Source of the DNA: Candidatus Kaiserbacteria bacterium CG10_big_fil_rev_8_21_14_0_10_59_10
GTDB taxonomy: Bacteria > Patescibacteriota > Minisyncoccia > Phycocordibacterales > UBA2100
NCBI GenBank assembly: GCA_002773285.1
Contig: PFBM01000012.1
Location: 33,852-68,902, forward strand
Direction: 5' to 3'
DNA: 35,051 bases
A program made the translations under genes and the position numbers. Shown here one piece after another: positions 8,610 to 17,328 of the stretch (positions within the stretch are counted from its first letter, which is position 1; every line of letters begins with the position of its first letter). The notes under the pieces are model-generated. The model had not been told where the DNA came from and ran no database searches. It saw only the letters and a list, made by a program, of their open reading frames with translations.

Positions 8610-10316
8610 TTACGACGTGTTTTGTACCCTCCACGCATTGAACCAGCGCTGGATGACGGACTCGTTGTTTACGTTGCACCAGCCGACGTTGGGGTCCGGC
8701 GAATCGCCCCACGCCTTGAGCGTGTCTTCGACGAGTACCGCGGCGGCGTTGTTCACGTCCTCTTGCTGCTTGATGGCGGCATTCGCCTCGGCCGCCGTGT
8801 GCAGCTGGCCTGTCGCCACCATGGTGTCGAGCCGCTCAAGGGCGGCGCGCTGCGCCGTCTGCGACGTGGTATTCGTCACGCTCGCGATGAGCTCGTCTAT
8901 GAGCGCGAGCGCGCGCTCGGATGCGTCCAGGTCGCGCGCGGTGGATGTCGCGATGGGCGCGATCTGCGAGTTTATGACGCGCTGCGACTCGACCGTCGAG
9001 GTGGCGATCTCGAGCTTGACGGGCGGGCTTGGCGGAGCGCAGTTGGTGGGCTCGCCGGTTTGCGGATCCGCGGGCCCGGTGCAGACCGACTGCTTCGCGT
9101 ATGATTCAACGGCCGGGATAATAAGCTCCCAGCAGCGCCGCTCGGCCTCGCGCAGACGCTCGATCGCGGTCGTGAGGATTTGCGCCGTTCCCGCCTTTGC
9201 CTGGCGGAACGCCGACTCGATCTGCCGAGAGTTGCGCAGTATCTCTATCGCGGCATTCACGGCGCCTTCGCGTATGCCCGCGGAGGCCTCGGCCGTCATG
9301 CGGTCGATGTATGAAGGGAGGCCCGATTGCGCGCGCGCGAGGCCGGAGAGGCCGCGCGTATCTGTCAGCAGCTGCGTCGTCAGCCCGCCCCACAGCGCGC
9401 TTACTATCTGGTCTATCTCACTCGCGTTCTCGAGCTGCCGGAACCCGGAGCCGAGCATCTGCTGGAACGAGTGTGCTACGACGAAGCCCGGCGTGAGAAT
9501 TTGCTCCTCAAGCGGGTTGAGCGGGTCGGTGGTGCGGCCGTAGTAGCCGCTCCCCCACAGCCACTGCTCGCGTATGTTCTGCTCGTCGGCGGCTATGGCG
9601 CCCGATATCTGCTCTTGAAGCAAAAGGTAGGCGCCGTAGGGATTGTTCTGCGGCTCCCGCAGCGCAGCGAGCGTGTCCCAGTAGCTTCCGCTCTCCGTGG
9701 GCGCCGTGCAAGAGAACACGGAGTTCGGCTGGTTGCGCTGCTGCAAGTACGACCGTACGACCGTCGTCCGGACCGTATTCTTGAATGCGCCGCACATGGG
9801 GGCGACGTTCGCGTCATCGACCGCGACGAGCACTATCCTGTCGGCCCGTGCGCGAAGCTCGTCTGCCTGATTTTTTACGTACTGCGCTTGTCCGCCGCGC
9901 CCGGTGTCCATCGCGCGGAGGGAGGCGGCAAGCAGGTCGGCGGTTGCGCCCTGGCGTATTTTCGAGACGACGCCGTCCAGCACGCACTCCTTGTAGACGA
10001 GGTAGCCCGTGTTCAAGGTCACCGCGGCGTCGTTGACGGGCACATAGATGCCGCCGACCGCGGAGAGCGAGCCGATGTTCGCGTACTTTGACGCATGGCA
10101 GCCGAATATGCCGTCACGCAGCAATCCGCCCTGCGCGGCGGGCGGGGTGCCGGTGTTGCCGTTTTCGTCGGCTTGAGCCTGCGAGTCGGAGGCCTCCTGC
10201 GCACGGACTATCGGTGGAGCGCCGAGCAGAGTGATGGCACCCGACAGGAAAAGCCCGCCGACAAGGAGCGCGGAGAGAGCTATCGCTGCGATTTTACCGT
10301 GTTGCCTTGCGTACAT
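8610..10316 (-). CDS. Secreted hypothetical protein, T4SS-operon associated
   Basis: Track ORF to 10367; preferred start MYARQHGKIAAIALSALLVGGLFLSG (signal peptide). Confidence 0.75.
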   Translation of the reverse strand: MYARQHGKIAAIALSALLVGGLFLSGAITLLGAPPIVRAQEASDSQAQADENGNTGTPPAAQGGLLRDGIFGCHASKYANIGSLSAVGGIYVPVNDAAVTLNTGYLVYKECVLDGVVSKIRQGATADLLAASLRAMDTGRGGQAQYVKNQADELRARADRIVLVAVDDANVAPMCGAFKNTVRTTVVRSYLQQRNQPNSVFSCTAPTESGSYWDTLAALREPQNNPYGAYLLLQEQISGAIAADEQNIREQWLWGSGYYGRTTDPLNPLEEQILTPGFVVAHSFQQMLGSGFRQLENASEIDQIVSALWGGLTTQLLTDTRGLSGLARAQSGLPSYIDRMTAEASAGIREGAVNAAIEILRNSRQIESAFRQAKAGTAQILTTAIERLREAERRCWELIIPAVESYAKQSVCTGPADPQTGEPTNCAPPSPPVKLEIATSTVESQRVINSQIAPIATSTARDLDASERALALIDELIASVTNTTSQTAQRAALERLDTMVATGQLHTAAEANAAIKQQEDVNNAAAVLVEDTLKAWGDSPDPNVGWCNVNNESVIQRWFNAWRVQNTS

Positions 10317-11169
10317 AATAGGCGCTGAGCGCGCTGAAAGCGGAAAGCAATTCCCGCTCATTTTCATTATACGTTCTTAATAGCGCGAGTGTGGTCATCG
10401 GGTCGTCCGAATAGCGGATAAGTTTCTCGAGCGTGACGGCGTATGCGCCGAGCGCATTTGCTGCGTCGAGATGGAGTTGGGCGGCGTCGGCCGGCACCGT
10501 GACGGCAAGCAGCGCCTCTTCCGCGGCGCGATAGCGGGCCGCCGCCGCTCTGAGCTCCTCAAGCCGCGCGCGGTCGCCCGTTTCCAAAAAGCGCGCGAAC
10601 GTGAAGAATTCCGGTTCCGTGTCCGTAATGAGTACGGGAAGCGCTTCACGCATGTCCGCGCGATACGAAAGCACGCGCGAAAGCGAGACGTCGCTCGTCA
10701 GCGTCAGCTCGTCCGCCGTGTGCGGTATGAAATCCGCCGATACGCGCAGGCTCTCGGCGAGTACATCCGCAAGGCGCTGCCCGCTCTCCGGCGAATAGGC
10801 GTTGTATTCCTTCAGTGTGAGGTAGCCGCCTATCAGCTGCGTTGCGATACGGTCCGCCAGGTCGGAGAGGGCCTCGTCCCCAGCCTCCTCCCCGCCGAAG
10901 TCGGTGGTCGTCGCTCGAAAGCCGAGGCGCAGCAGCTCTTCCTGCCAATCGGGAATGCCGTCACCGTTTGCGTCCAACACGCCCCACGCGGCGGTGGTGC
11001 TGCGGTAGTCCGCAAAGCGCGGCAGCTCGTGCGGCGGTGCAAACGCCTCGACGGGCGGCCGCTTTGCCATGCCGCCCGCCTGCCACCCGAGGGCCACGAG
11101 AAGCGCCGCTGCCGAGAGCGCCGCAGTGATAGAGATGGCGGACACGCCGCGAGTGAAGCGCGCTTTCAC
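10294..11169 (-). CDS. Exported hypothetical protein with a calcium-binding-like DANGDGIPDWQEE motif
   Basis: 291 aa; N-terminal TM/signal; DxNxDGxxDxxE acidic loop. Confidence 0.75.
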   Translation of the reverse strand: MKARFTRGVSAISITAALSAAALLVALGWQAGGMAKRPPVEAFAPPHELPRFADYRSTTAAWGVLDANGDGIPDWQEELLRLGFRATTTDFGGEEAGDEALSDLADRIATQLIGGYLTLKEYNAYSPESGQRLADVLAESLRVSADFIPHTADELTLTSDVSLSRVLSYRADMREALPVLITDTEPEFFTFARFLETGDRARLEELRAAAARYRAAEEALLAVTVPADAAQLHLDAANALGAYAVTLEKLIRYSDDPMTTLALLRTYNENERELLSAFSALSAYYVRKATR

Positions 11170-11198
11170 GACAATAAGTATACCAGCCGTATAGCGGC

Positions 11199-12176
11199 TT
11201 AAAATCCGACACTCGCGTTGAATGTGAACACGCTGCCCGGGTCGGAGGCGGTGAAGGTCACGCCTGCCGCTGCGAGGTATGTGGCGATGGCGATAAATCG
11301 GCCGGTGAAGACGTCTGCTGCGGCATTATACGCAAGTATCGCTTCATACATCGCCTCGTCATCCGTGCCCGCCTGCGCCACGGCGACGAGGCGCGCTCCC
11401 ATATCCTGGTAGCTTTTTGCGAGCGCGGCGTGCATCGGCGCGACGCTTGCCGGCACCGTATCGAGCTCGCCGATGGCCTCGAGTTCGCGGCCGAGCGAGA
11501 CATAATTGTTGCCGACCTGCGCGACGGCCGCGGATTTTGCCGCGCTCCCGCGGTCTTCCATGTGGTCTTTCAAGAGGATGCTCATGTTCGGATGCAGGTC
11601 GTCAAATCCGGCGATGTAGGAGCCCACCAGGTTACCGTATTCGAACAGCGCCTGCTGCTCGGGCGAGCGCTGCGGCGCGTGTTCGGTCACCGAAAGAAAT
11701 CCCTGCGGAATGAACGCGTACGATCCCGCGCCGCCATCGTCCCCCGCGCTCCCCGTTGCGCCGTTTTGTACGGTGAGCTGGCCGAGCAGCTGGAAAAGCG
11801 ATGAAAACTTCTCTTCTGTGTCGTCGGAAAAGCCGTCGGCGGAAGGCGACGAAGGTAAGATGGGCAAAAATGCGTACTCTTCCTCGCGCCGCCGCTGCTC
11901 TTCCAATAGGAGTGCGGCGTATTCGCTGCGGCTGAGGCCGCTTCCCGGGTCGTATTGTCCCTGGAAGAGCGATGGGCCGCCCGCGCCGCCCCATGCGACA
12001 CGCTCTCCGCCGCCGGCAGGCAGCGCGGAGCGCTGCGCGACCACGACGGCGCCGGCGAGAATGAGCAGGGTTGCGCCGCCGATGCCCGCCATGTAGGGGT
12101 GGTCCCGGAACCATTGCAGCGCGCGCGAGGCGTTAACCGCCTCCTCTGCGGGCTGCGGGTCTTCGAGGATGTCCAT
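11199..12176 (-). CDS. Hypothetical single-pass membrane protein; probable first gene of the T4SS-like operon
   Basis: Track ORF to 12482; ATG at 12176 (MDILEDPQPAEEAVNASRALQWFRDHPYMAGIGGATLLILAGAVVVAQ) with -10-like TATACG 8 nt upstream. Confidence 0.75.
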   Translation of the reverse strand: MDILEDPQPAEEAVNASRALQWFRDHPYMAGIGGATLLILAGAVVVAQRSALPAGGGERVAWGGAGGPSLFQGQYDPGSGLSRSEYAALLLEEQRRREEEYAFLPILPSSPSADGFSDDTEEKFSSLFQLLGQLTVQNGATGSAGDDGGAGSYAFIPQGFLSVTEHAPQRSPEQQALFEYGNLVGSYIAGFDDLHPNMSILLKDHMEDRGSAAKSAAVAQVGNNYVSLGRELEAIGELDTVPASVAPMHAALAKSYQDMGARLVAVAQAGTDDEAMYEAILAYNAAADVFTGRFIAIATYLAAAGVTFTASDPGSVFTFNASVGF

Positions 12177-12266
12177 GGTTATAGCGTATAGTGAACGGCG
12201 CATTGCGCATAGCGCGCCTATCCACACGCGCCGCGTATAGACCGGGTGCGGGTGTACAATAGATGT

Positions 12267-12614
12267 ATGCTCGCCGCTCTTCAAAGAAGCGTTGCCGCCT
12301 TGGTCGTGTTGGCGATGCTGCTCGGATTTCTCTCGCTCATCGTGCCGCGCGTCGCGCACGCGTTCCCCTTCGGCGGCCAGATAGGAACAGTGCGCCCGTG
12401 CTTCAACAATGCCATTTACGCGATGCTCGGACCGCCGCGCGGCGGGCCTTTTATATGGACACCCGCTACGAAGACGTACCAATTCGGACCACCGCGCCGC
12501 TCAGGCCAGTGGCTCCTCGGGCTCGCAAACAGCCCGTACTACTGCATTGTAAGCCGAACACCGCTTATCGTGTGGCCGGGAACGAACATTCAAATGATGG
12601 GCAGTTCAAGGTAG
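12267..12614 (+). CDS. Small exported hypothetical protein
   Basis: MLAALQRSVAALVVLAMLLGFLSLIVPRVAHAFPFGGQIGTVRPCFNNAIYAML; TACAAT 6 nt upstream of ATG; TAG stop is the first unit of a heptad array. Confidence 0.7.
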   Translation: MLAALQRSVAALVVLAMLLGFLSLIVPRVAHAFPFGGQIGTVRPCFNNAIYAMLGPPRGGPFIWTPATKTYQFGPPRRSGQWLLGLANSPYYCIVSRTPLIVWPGTNIQMMGSSR

Positions 12615-12692
12615 CTCGTAGCCGGTAGCCGGTAGCAAATACGGTGCAGGAAGCCGTAGTGTATAGAGCTACAAGCTACCGGCTACTGGCTA
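12612..12692. repeat. Heptad array inverted pair between 122-aa ORF and rsmA
   Basis: TAG at 12612, 12619, 12626, 12633; CTA at 12669, 12676, 12683, 12690. Confidence 0.92.
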
Positions 12693-13470
12693 CTCTCGCG
12701 AGGCATCGCCACGCTTCCAGCGGCACATCCTCGGCGCGCGCCTTTTCGGGAATGCCGCACGCCTCAAACACCCGAATAATATTGGGTTTCGTAAACCCTA
12801 TATTATTCGGGTGCGAGAGGTTGCTCGCCAACAGTTTTCGTTTTGATGAGAAGCCCGCGTGCACGATGTCGAAGAAACGCGCGTCCGGCACGTCCGCGAA
12901 GAATGCTTTCGAGATGTCGGTAACCGTCAAGATGGCCGAATCCACGTCCGGTGGAGGAGAAAAATTCCCGCGTCCGACCGTCCGCACAAGTCGCGGCGTA
13001 CCATACGCTTTCACCGAAAGAGAAAGGATGGATTCTTTTGCACTGGTCGCAATGCGCCGGGCGACTTCTTTTTGCACGAGAAGCGTCATCGCGCGCGGCT
13101 GCGCCTCCGCGGTCAAAAATCTCCGCAGTATCTCCCCCGTGATGTAGTAGGGAATATTAGCCGCCAGTGTGTATCCCGCGGCGTGCAATCCGCAGCGTGC
13201 GGGGTCGAAATTGCGGATATCGTCTTCTATCAGCGTCAGCCGGCGGGAGGCGATATCGTCGGCGAACACATCTCTCATATACTCGACAAGTGCCGCGTCT
13301 TTTTCGACTGCAACGACGCGCGCCCCGAGCGCAAGGAGCTCGCGCGTCAGGACGCCGCGCCCCGGCCCTATTTCAAGCACGCACTCGCCTTCTCGAAGAG
13401 GGACCGCGCGTGCAATAGCGCGCGCAATGGCGCGGTTCTTTAAAAAATGCTGTCCAAGTCTCTGCCCCAT
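12676..13470 (-). CDS. rsmA: 16S rRNA (adenine(1518)-N(6)/adenine(1519)-N(6))-dimethyltransferase
   Basis: 264 aa; MGQRLGQHFLKN, VLEIGPGRGVLTREL, ANIPYYITGEILRR motifs. Confidence 0.95.
   Translation of the reverse strand: MGQRLGQHFLKNRAIARAIARAVPLREGECVLEIGPGRGVLTRELLALGARVVAVEKDAALVEYMRDVFADDIASRRLTLIEDDIRNFDPARCGLHAAGYTLAANIPYYITGEILRRFLTAEAQPRAMTLLVQKEVARRIATSAKESILSLSVKAYGTPRLVRTVGRGNFSPPPDVDSAILTVTDISKAFFADVPDARFFDIVHAGFSSKRKLLASNLSHPNNIGFTKPNIIRVFEACGIPEKARAEDVPLEAWRCLARVASSR
12769..12813. repeat. 45-nt inverted repeat inside rsmA coding sequence
   Basis: CACCCGAATAATAT-T-GGGTTT-CGT-AAACCC-T-ATATTATTCGGGTG (20 bp plus one T-T mismatch). Confidence 0.92.
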
Positions 13471-13481
13471 ACTTGAGTTTC

Positions 13482-13559
13482 TAGCTGCTAGCTTCTAGCT
13501 GCTGGAGAAGATTGTATATGCATTGTTCTAGAAGCTAGTCACTAGAAGCTAGAAGCTAC
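13482..13559. repeat. Heptad array inverted pair between rsmA and uvrD-like gene
   Basis: TAG at 13482, 13489, 13496; TAG at 13529, 13536, 13543, 13550 then CTA 13556. Confidence 0.92.
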
Positions 13560-15529
13560 CTAATGTCATCCTCATACATATCCAGTATGCCCCGCCTGCG
13601 CGGCGCTGCGCGAGCGGATGCAAATGAAAGAAGACGCGCATCGATGTCTTCGAAGAATTCCGACGGCAGCGCGTACTCGCGTGAGCCGTACTTCAAGCGG
13701 GTCGCCGCATAGGTTAGGTAAAGATGCCGGCGCGCGCGGGTGAGCGCGACGTAAAAGAGCCGCCGCTCTTCCTCCGGGTCGCGCGGCGCGCCTCCGCCGT
13801 CGCCTTCCCGTATCGAGGGGAAAAGCCCCTGTTCGAGCCCGGTGACGAACACCGCGTCGAATTCGAGTCCTTTTGATGCGTGCACCGTCATAAGCGAGAT
13901 GGCGTTCGGTTTCTGTCTCCGCTCGCCCGTGGGGAGCGCGAGCGAATCCTGCTCGCTCATAAGCGCAGCGTCTTCAAGGAGCCGCTCAACCCCCTCCGGC
14001 GCAGGCAGCGCATCGTAGCGGGACGCGAGCGATACGAGCTCGCGCACGTTCGCAAGGCGGTCTTCGTCTTCCGCCTCGTCGCTGTCGCGGAGGGCCTTCT
14101 CCAGCCCGCTCTCAACGATCGCCGCCTGCACCGCCCGCGATGCGCTCCCGCCTTCCACTGTGCGCCGGATGCGCTCAAGCGCGGCGCGGAAATCGGCGGC
14201 TTTTTTCCGCAGCGACGGGGAGAGAGACGCGTCCTCGCCACGGGCCATTTTCTCGAGCGTTGTGTCGCCGATGCCGCGGCGCGCCGCGCGCGCCGCCCGC
14301 GCAAGGTCGCCGCGGCTCGCGGGGTTCAGCGCGAGGCGAAGATACGAAAGCACATCCTTCACTTCGGCGCGATCGAAAAAGCGCACGCCGAGGACGCGGT
14401 ATGGTAGACCTTCCGCGAGGAACGCTTCTTCAAGGGCGCGCGATTGGAAATTCTCTCGAAAAAGCACTGCCACCTCCGAGGCAGGCGTGCCGCTGCCAAG
14501 AAGCTCGCGCGCGGAGTGCGCGACGAACCGCGCTTCGTCGGCTTCCGTCGCGCCCTCGAACACAAGGATCGCCTCGCCGGTGGGATTGTCCGTAAAGAGG
14601 TGCTTTTCGTGCCGGTTGACGTTCTTTGCTATGACGGCGTTCGCGGCCGTAAGTATAGTTTGCGTAGAGCGGTAATTTTGCTCCAAAAACACTACGCGCG
14701 TGCCCGGGAAGTTTTTCTCGAACGAAAGCAGATTATCAATCACGGCCCCCCGCCATCCATAGATGAGCTGGTCGGTATCGCCGACCGCGCATATGTTCAT
14801 GCGCTCCCCGGCAAGAAGGCGCGCGATCTCATACTGCGCGATGTTGGTATCTTGGTACTCGTCTATCGTGATGTGGCTCCAGCGCTGCTGCAGCTTCGCA
14901 CGCACGTCCGCGCGTTCGCGCAGGAGCGCGAGCGCGCGAAGCAGCAAGTCGTCGAAGTCCAGCGCGCCGCCCTCGGCGGCGCGCGCGTCGTACTGCTTCC
15001 ATATGCCTGCGACTTCGCGCTCGAAGTATGACGCGGCGTTCGCCGCAAACTCATCCACCCCCACGCCCTCGCCTTTCTTGTATGAAATGCGCGAGAGTAT
15101 CGCGCGCGGGCTGAAGCGCTCGCCGAGGTTTTTCTCCTTAAGTATTGCTTTCACCGCGCGCAGCTGGTCATCGCGGTCCCAGATGAGAAAGCTGCGCTTC
15201 AGCCCCGCCTCAGCGGCGAATTCGCGCAAGAGCCGCACCGAAAGCGCGTGGAAGGTTAAGACCCACGGCGACCCCGCCGGCGCGCTGCGCGCAGAGTGCG
15301 TCTCCGCAAGAAGCGCCAGCACGCGCTCGCGCATCTCGGAGGCGGCTTTGTTGGTGAAGGTGACGGCAAGGATGCGATGCGGCGCCACGCCGGAGTGGAC
15401 AATGTGCGCTATCCGATGCGTGATGGTCTTCGTTTTGCCGGCACCTGCTCCCGCGACGATAAGAAGAGGGCCGTCTATGTGGAGCGCGGCTTCCCTTTGC
15501 CGCTCATTCAGGTCCGCTATGTGTCGCAT
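13556..15529 (-). CDS. UvrD/PcrA-family ATP-dependent DNA helicase
   Basis: GAGAGKTKTITHRIAHI, FTNKAASEMRERV, DEYQDTN, EQNYRST, MTVHASKGLEFDAVF motifs; ATG at 15529 has TATAGT 6 nt upstream. Confidence 0.95.
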   Translation of the reverse strand: MRHIADLNERQREAALHIDGPLLIVAGAGAGKTKTITHRIAHIVHSGVAPHRILAVTFTNKAASEMRERVLALLAETHSARSAPAGSPWVLTFHALSVRLLREFAAEAGLKRSFLIWDRDDQLRAVKAILKEKNLGERFSPRAILSRISYKKGEGVGVDEFAANAASYFEREVAGIWKQYDARAAEGGALDFDDLLLRALALLRERADVRAKLQQRWSHITIDEYQDTNIAQYEIARLLAGERMNICAVGDTDQLIYGWRGAVIDNLLSFEKNFPGTRVVFLEQNYRSTQTILTAANAVIAKNVNRHEKHLFTDNPTGEAILVFEGATEADEARFVAHSARELLGSGTPASEVAVLFRENFQSRALEEAFLAEGLPYRVLGVRFFDRAEVKDVLSYLRLALNPASRGDLARAARAARRGIGDTTLEKMARGEDASLSPSLRKKAADFRAALERIRRTVEGGSASRAVQAAIVESGLEKALRDSDEAEDEDRLANVRELVSLASRYDALPAPEGVERLLEDAALMSEQDSLALPTGERRQKPNAISLMTVHASKGLEFDAVFVTGLEQGLFPSIREGDGGGAPRDPEEERRLFYVALTRARRHLYLTYAATRLKYGSREYALPSEFFEDIDARLLSFASARAAPRRRGILDMYEDDIR

Positions 15530-15630
15530 CGCAGCACTATAGCACGGTGCGTCCAACGCGCCTTATTTATAGCCATTCTTTGAGTTTTGCCGTATTGACG
15601 GGTTTCTTATCCACCTGCGTAGTAAAAAGG

Positions 15631-15658
15631 CGATTGACACCCCGACTGATGAGGTTAG
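15631..15658 (+). promoter_or_regulatory. Candidate promoter for the LysM/M23 gene
   Basis: TTGACA - about 16 nt - TAGAGT. Confidence 0.5.
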
Positions 15659-15664
15659 AGTGAA

Positions 15665-15890
15665 GCAAGCGATGGTACCCCGTTTCGCTCCCGAACGGGC
15701 TCGTAGGCGTGTAGACGCGCGGCCCCCTTCAGTATTACAGCAACCATCGCGCTCCGGCGGCCCCACTGTGCGGGTGTGAGAACAAGGCAGTGGCACCTTG
15801 GCTCCGCAAAGGAAGGAACCGGATATCTGGCTTGTTTCCTAACAGACACGGAGGTTTTCCTCCTCTCTCGTTCGCGAGAGTGCCCGCATT
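15665..15890 (+). promoter_or_regulatory. Candidate structured 5' leader RNA upstream of cell-wall peptidase gene (class unknown)
   Basis: GCGATGGT/ACCATCGC outer pairing enclosing CCCGTT..AACGGG and GCGT..ACGC; second domain TCCGG..CCGGA enclosing CCACTG..CAGTGG; then CTCTCG-TTCG-CGAGAG hairpin. Confidence 0.45.
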
Positions 15891-17044
15891 CATGGGCGCA
15901 CCGCGGCGCAAGGAACAGGCCTGATCGGCCTATCGTACACAACACTACAGACCCCGACGGCAGTGCAAACTCCCGCCGGCACCATAGAAGGCAGCTCCGA
16001 CGCGCATGGGCGGCGGTTTCTGTCATTTCCCTTCTCGCGATGGTCGGGAGCGTTCTTCCGTCCATCACGGAGGCAAGCATCTTGTCGAAATTGGCTACCC
16101 TCTTGCCGAGCGCGAAGGCCGACACGGAATCCGTGGCGGCTGTAAATTTGCAAACCATTACGCTTCCGACGCCTGCCTATAATCTCGACCCTAATCCATC
16201 AAAAGGAGGCGGCGACATCACCATCGTCGACGGCACGGCGCTTCTCCCCGAAGAAGGGCCGGCAGGAACGATGGCGGACATCGTCGTGAAGCCCAAAAAC
16301 TCGACCATTAGCATCTACGTCGTGCGCGAGGGCGACACGCTCTCCGGCATCGCGGAGCTCTTCGGCGTCTCTGCCAACACCATCCGATGGGCGAACAATA
16401 TTCCTACGAGCGGCATGATACGCGTCGGGCAGACGCTCACCATCCTTCCCATCACAGGCGTGCAGTACACCGTGAAAAAAGGCGACACGCTCTCCTCTAT
16501 CGCGAAGGTGTACGGCGGCGAAGCGGAGGAAATCGCGCAGTTCAACGGGCTCGAGATGACGGCGCTCGCGGTCGGCTCGACGATAATCATTCCTGACGGC
16601 ACGCTCGCGCTCGCGCCGTCTCCTGCGCCGCGCGCGGCCCGCTCGTCTACGGCGCGCTCCTCTACAGCGAGCGCTCCGAGCAGTACGCCTGCGCAGGCGG
16701 GCTACTACATTCGTCCGCTCTCCGGCGGTACGCGCACACAGGGTATCCATGGTTACAACGCGGTCGATATTGCGGCTCCGGCCGGTACGCCCATCATGGC
16801 ATCGGCTCCCGGCGACGTTATCGTCGCGCGCAGCTCGGGCTGGAACGGCGGCTATGGGCAGTACGTCGTCGTTCGGCACGGCAATGGCACGCAAACGCTC
16901 TACGCGCACGCCTCATCCGTCATCGTGGGCGTCGGACAGTATGTGGTGCAGGGGCAGGTCATCGGATACGTGGGCTCTACGGGACAATCGACAGGGCCGC
17001 ACCTTCACTTCGAAATACGCGGCGGCCCGCGCAACCCGTTCTAG
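15776..17044 (+). CDS. Peptidase M23 with two LysM domains (exact start uncertain)
   Basis: Two LysM repeats (VREGDTLSGIAELFGVSANTIRWANNI; VKKGDTLSSIAKVYGGEAEEIAQFNGL) and M23 domain (GIHGYNAVDIAAPAGTPIMASAPGDV...GPHLHFEIR). GTG at 15776 is the only upstream canonical start. Confidence 0.9.
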   Translation: MRTRQWHLGSAKEGTGYLACFLTDTEVFLLSRSRECPHSWAHRGARNRPDRPIVHNTTDPDGSANSRRHHRRQLRRAWAAVSVISLLAMVGSVLPSITEASILSKLATLLPSAKADTESVAAVNLQTITLPTPAYNLDPNPSKGGGDITIVDGTALLPEEGPAGTMADIVVKPKNSTISIYVVREGDTLSGIAELFGVSANTIRWANNIPTSGMIRVGQTLTILPITGVQYTVKKGDTLSSIAKVYGGEAEEIAQFNGLEMTALAVGSTIIIPDGTLALAPSPAPRAARSSTARSSTASAPSSTPAQAGYYIRPLSGGTRTQGIHGYNAVDIAAPAGTPIMASAPGDVIVARSSGWNGGYGQYVVVRHGNGTQTLYAHASSVIVGVGQYVVQGQVIGYVGSTGQSTGPHLHFEIRGGPRNPF

Positions 17045-17117
17045 AAAGTCGTATGGTGTACCAGGTCATGCAATACGTGCTTGTGGTAATGCGGTTCATC
17101 GCATAGGGGGGCGCTGC

Positions 17118-17257
17118 GCGGATAACCTCTCCGAGAACCCGGCGCGCGCTCCAGCGGCGCGCGCCTTAATCCTCGGCGGACGCCGGCCCTCGCCTGCATG
17201 CAGGCGAGGGCCGTACCAAGCCGTCCGCCTGCGGGGGTTCTCGGAGAGGTTATCCGC
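17118..17257. repeat. Nested-palindrome (cruciform-type) element
   Basis: Perfect 23-bp arms 17118-17140/17235-17257 enclosing 9-bp hairpin 17141-17165, 8-bp stem 175-182/222-229 and a perfect 30-bp palindrome 17184-17213. Confidence 0.85.
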
Positions 17258-17328
17258 TCCGCTGATGTTTTATGCAGCGAGATGTTTCGGAGAGGCGCGC
17301 CCGCCCCTCTTTTGCATGCACAGCGAAT

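Noticed and set aside
13960-14600. Numerous alternative-frame ORFs over the uvrD-like gene
   Set aside because: Overlap a well-supported helicase ORF and have Arg/Ala-rich low-complexity translations typical of GC-rich shadow frames.
15665-15800. Confident c-di-AMP (ydaO) riboswitch call
   Set aside because: Only a partial motif (CUCGUAGGCGU) was seen; key conserved blocks were not found by eye, so only an unclassified structured leader is reported.
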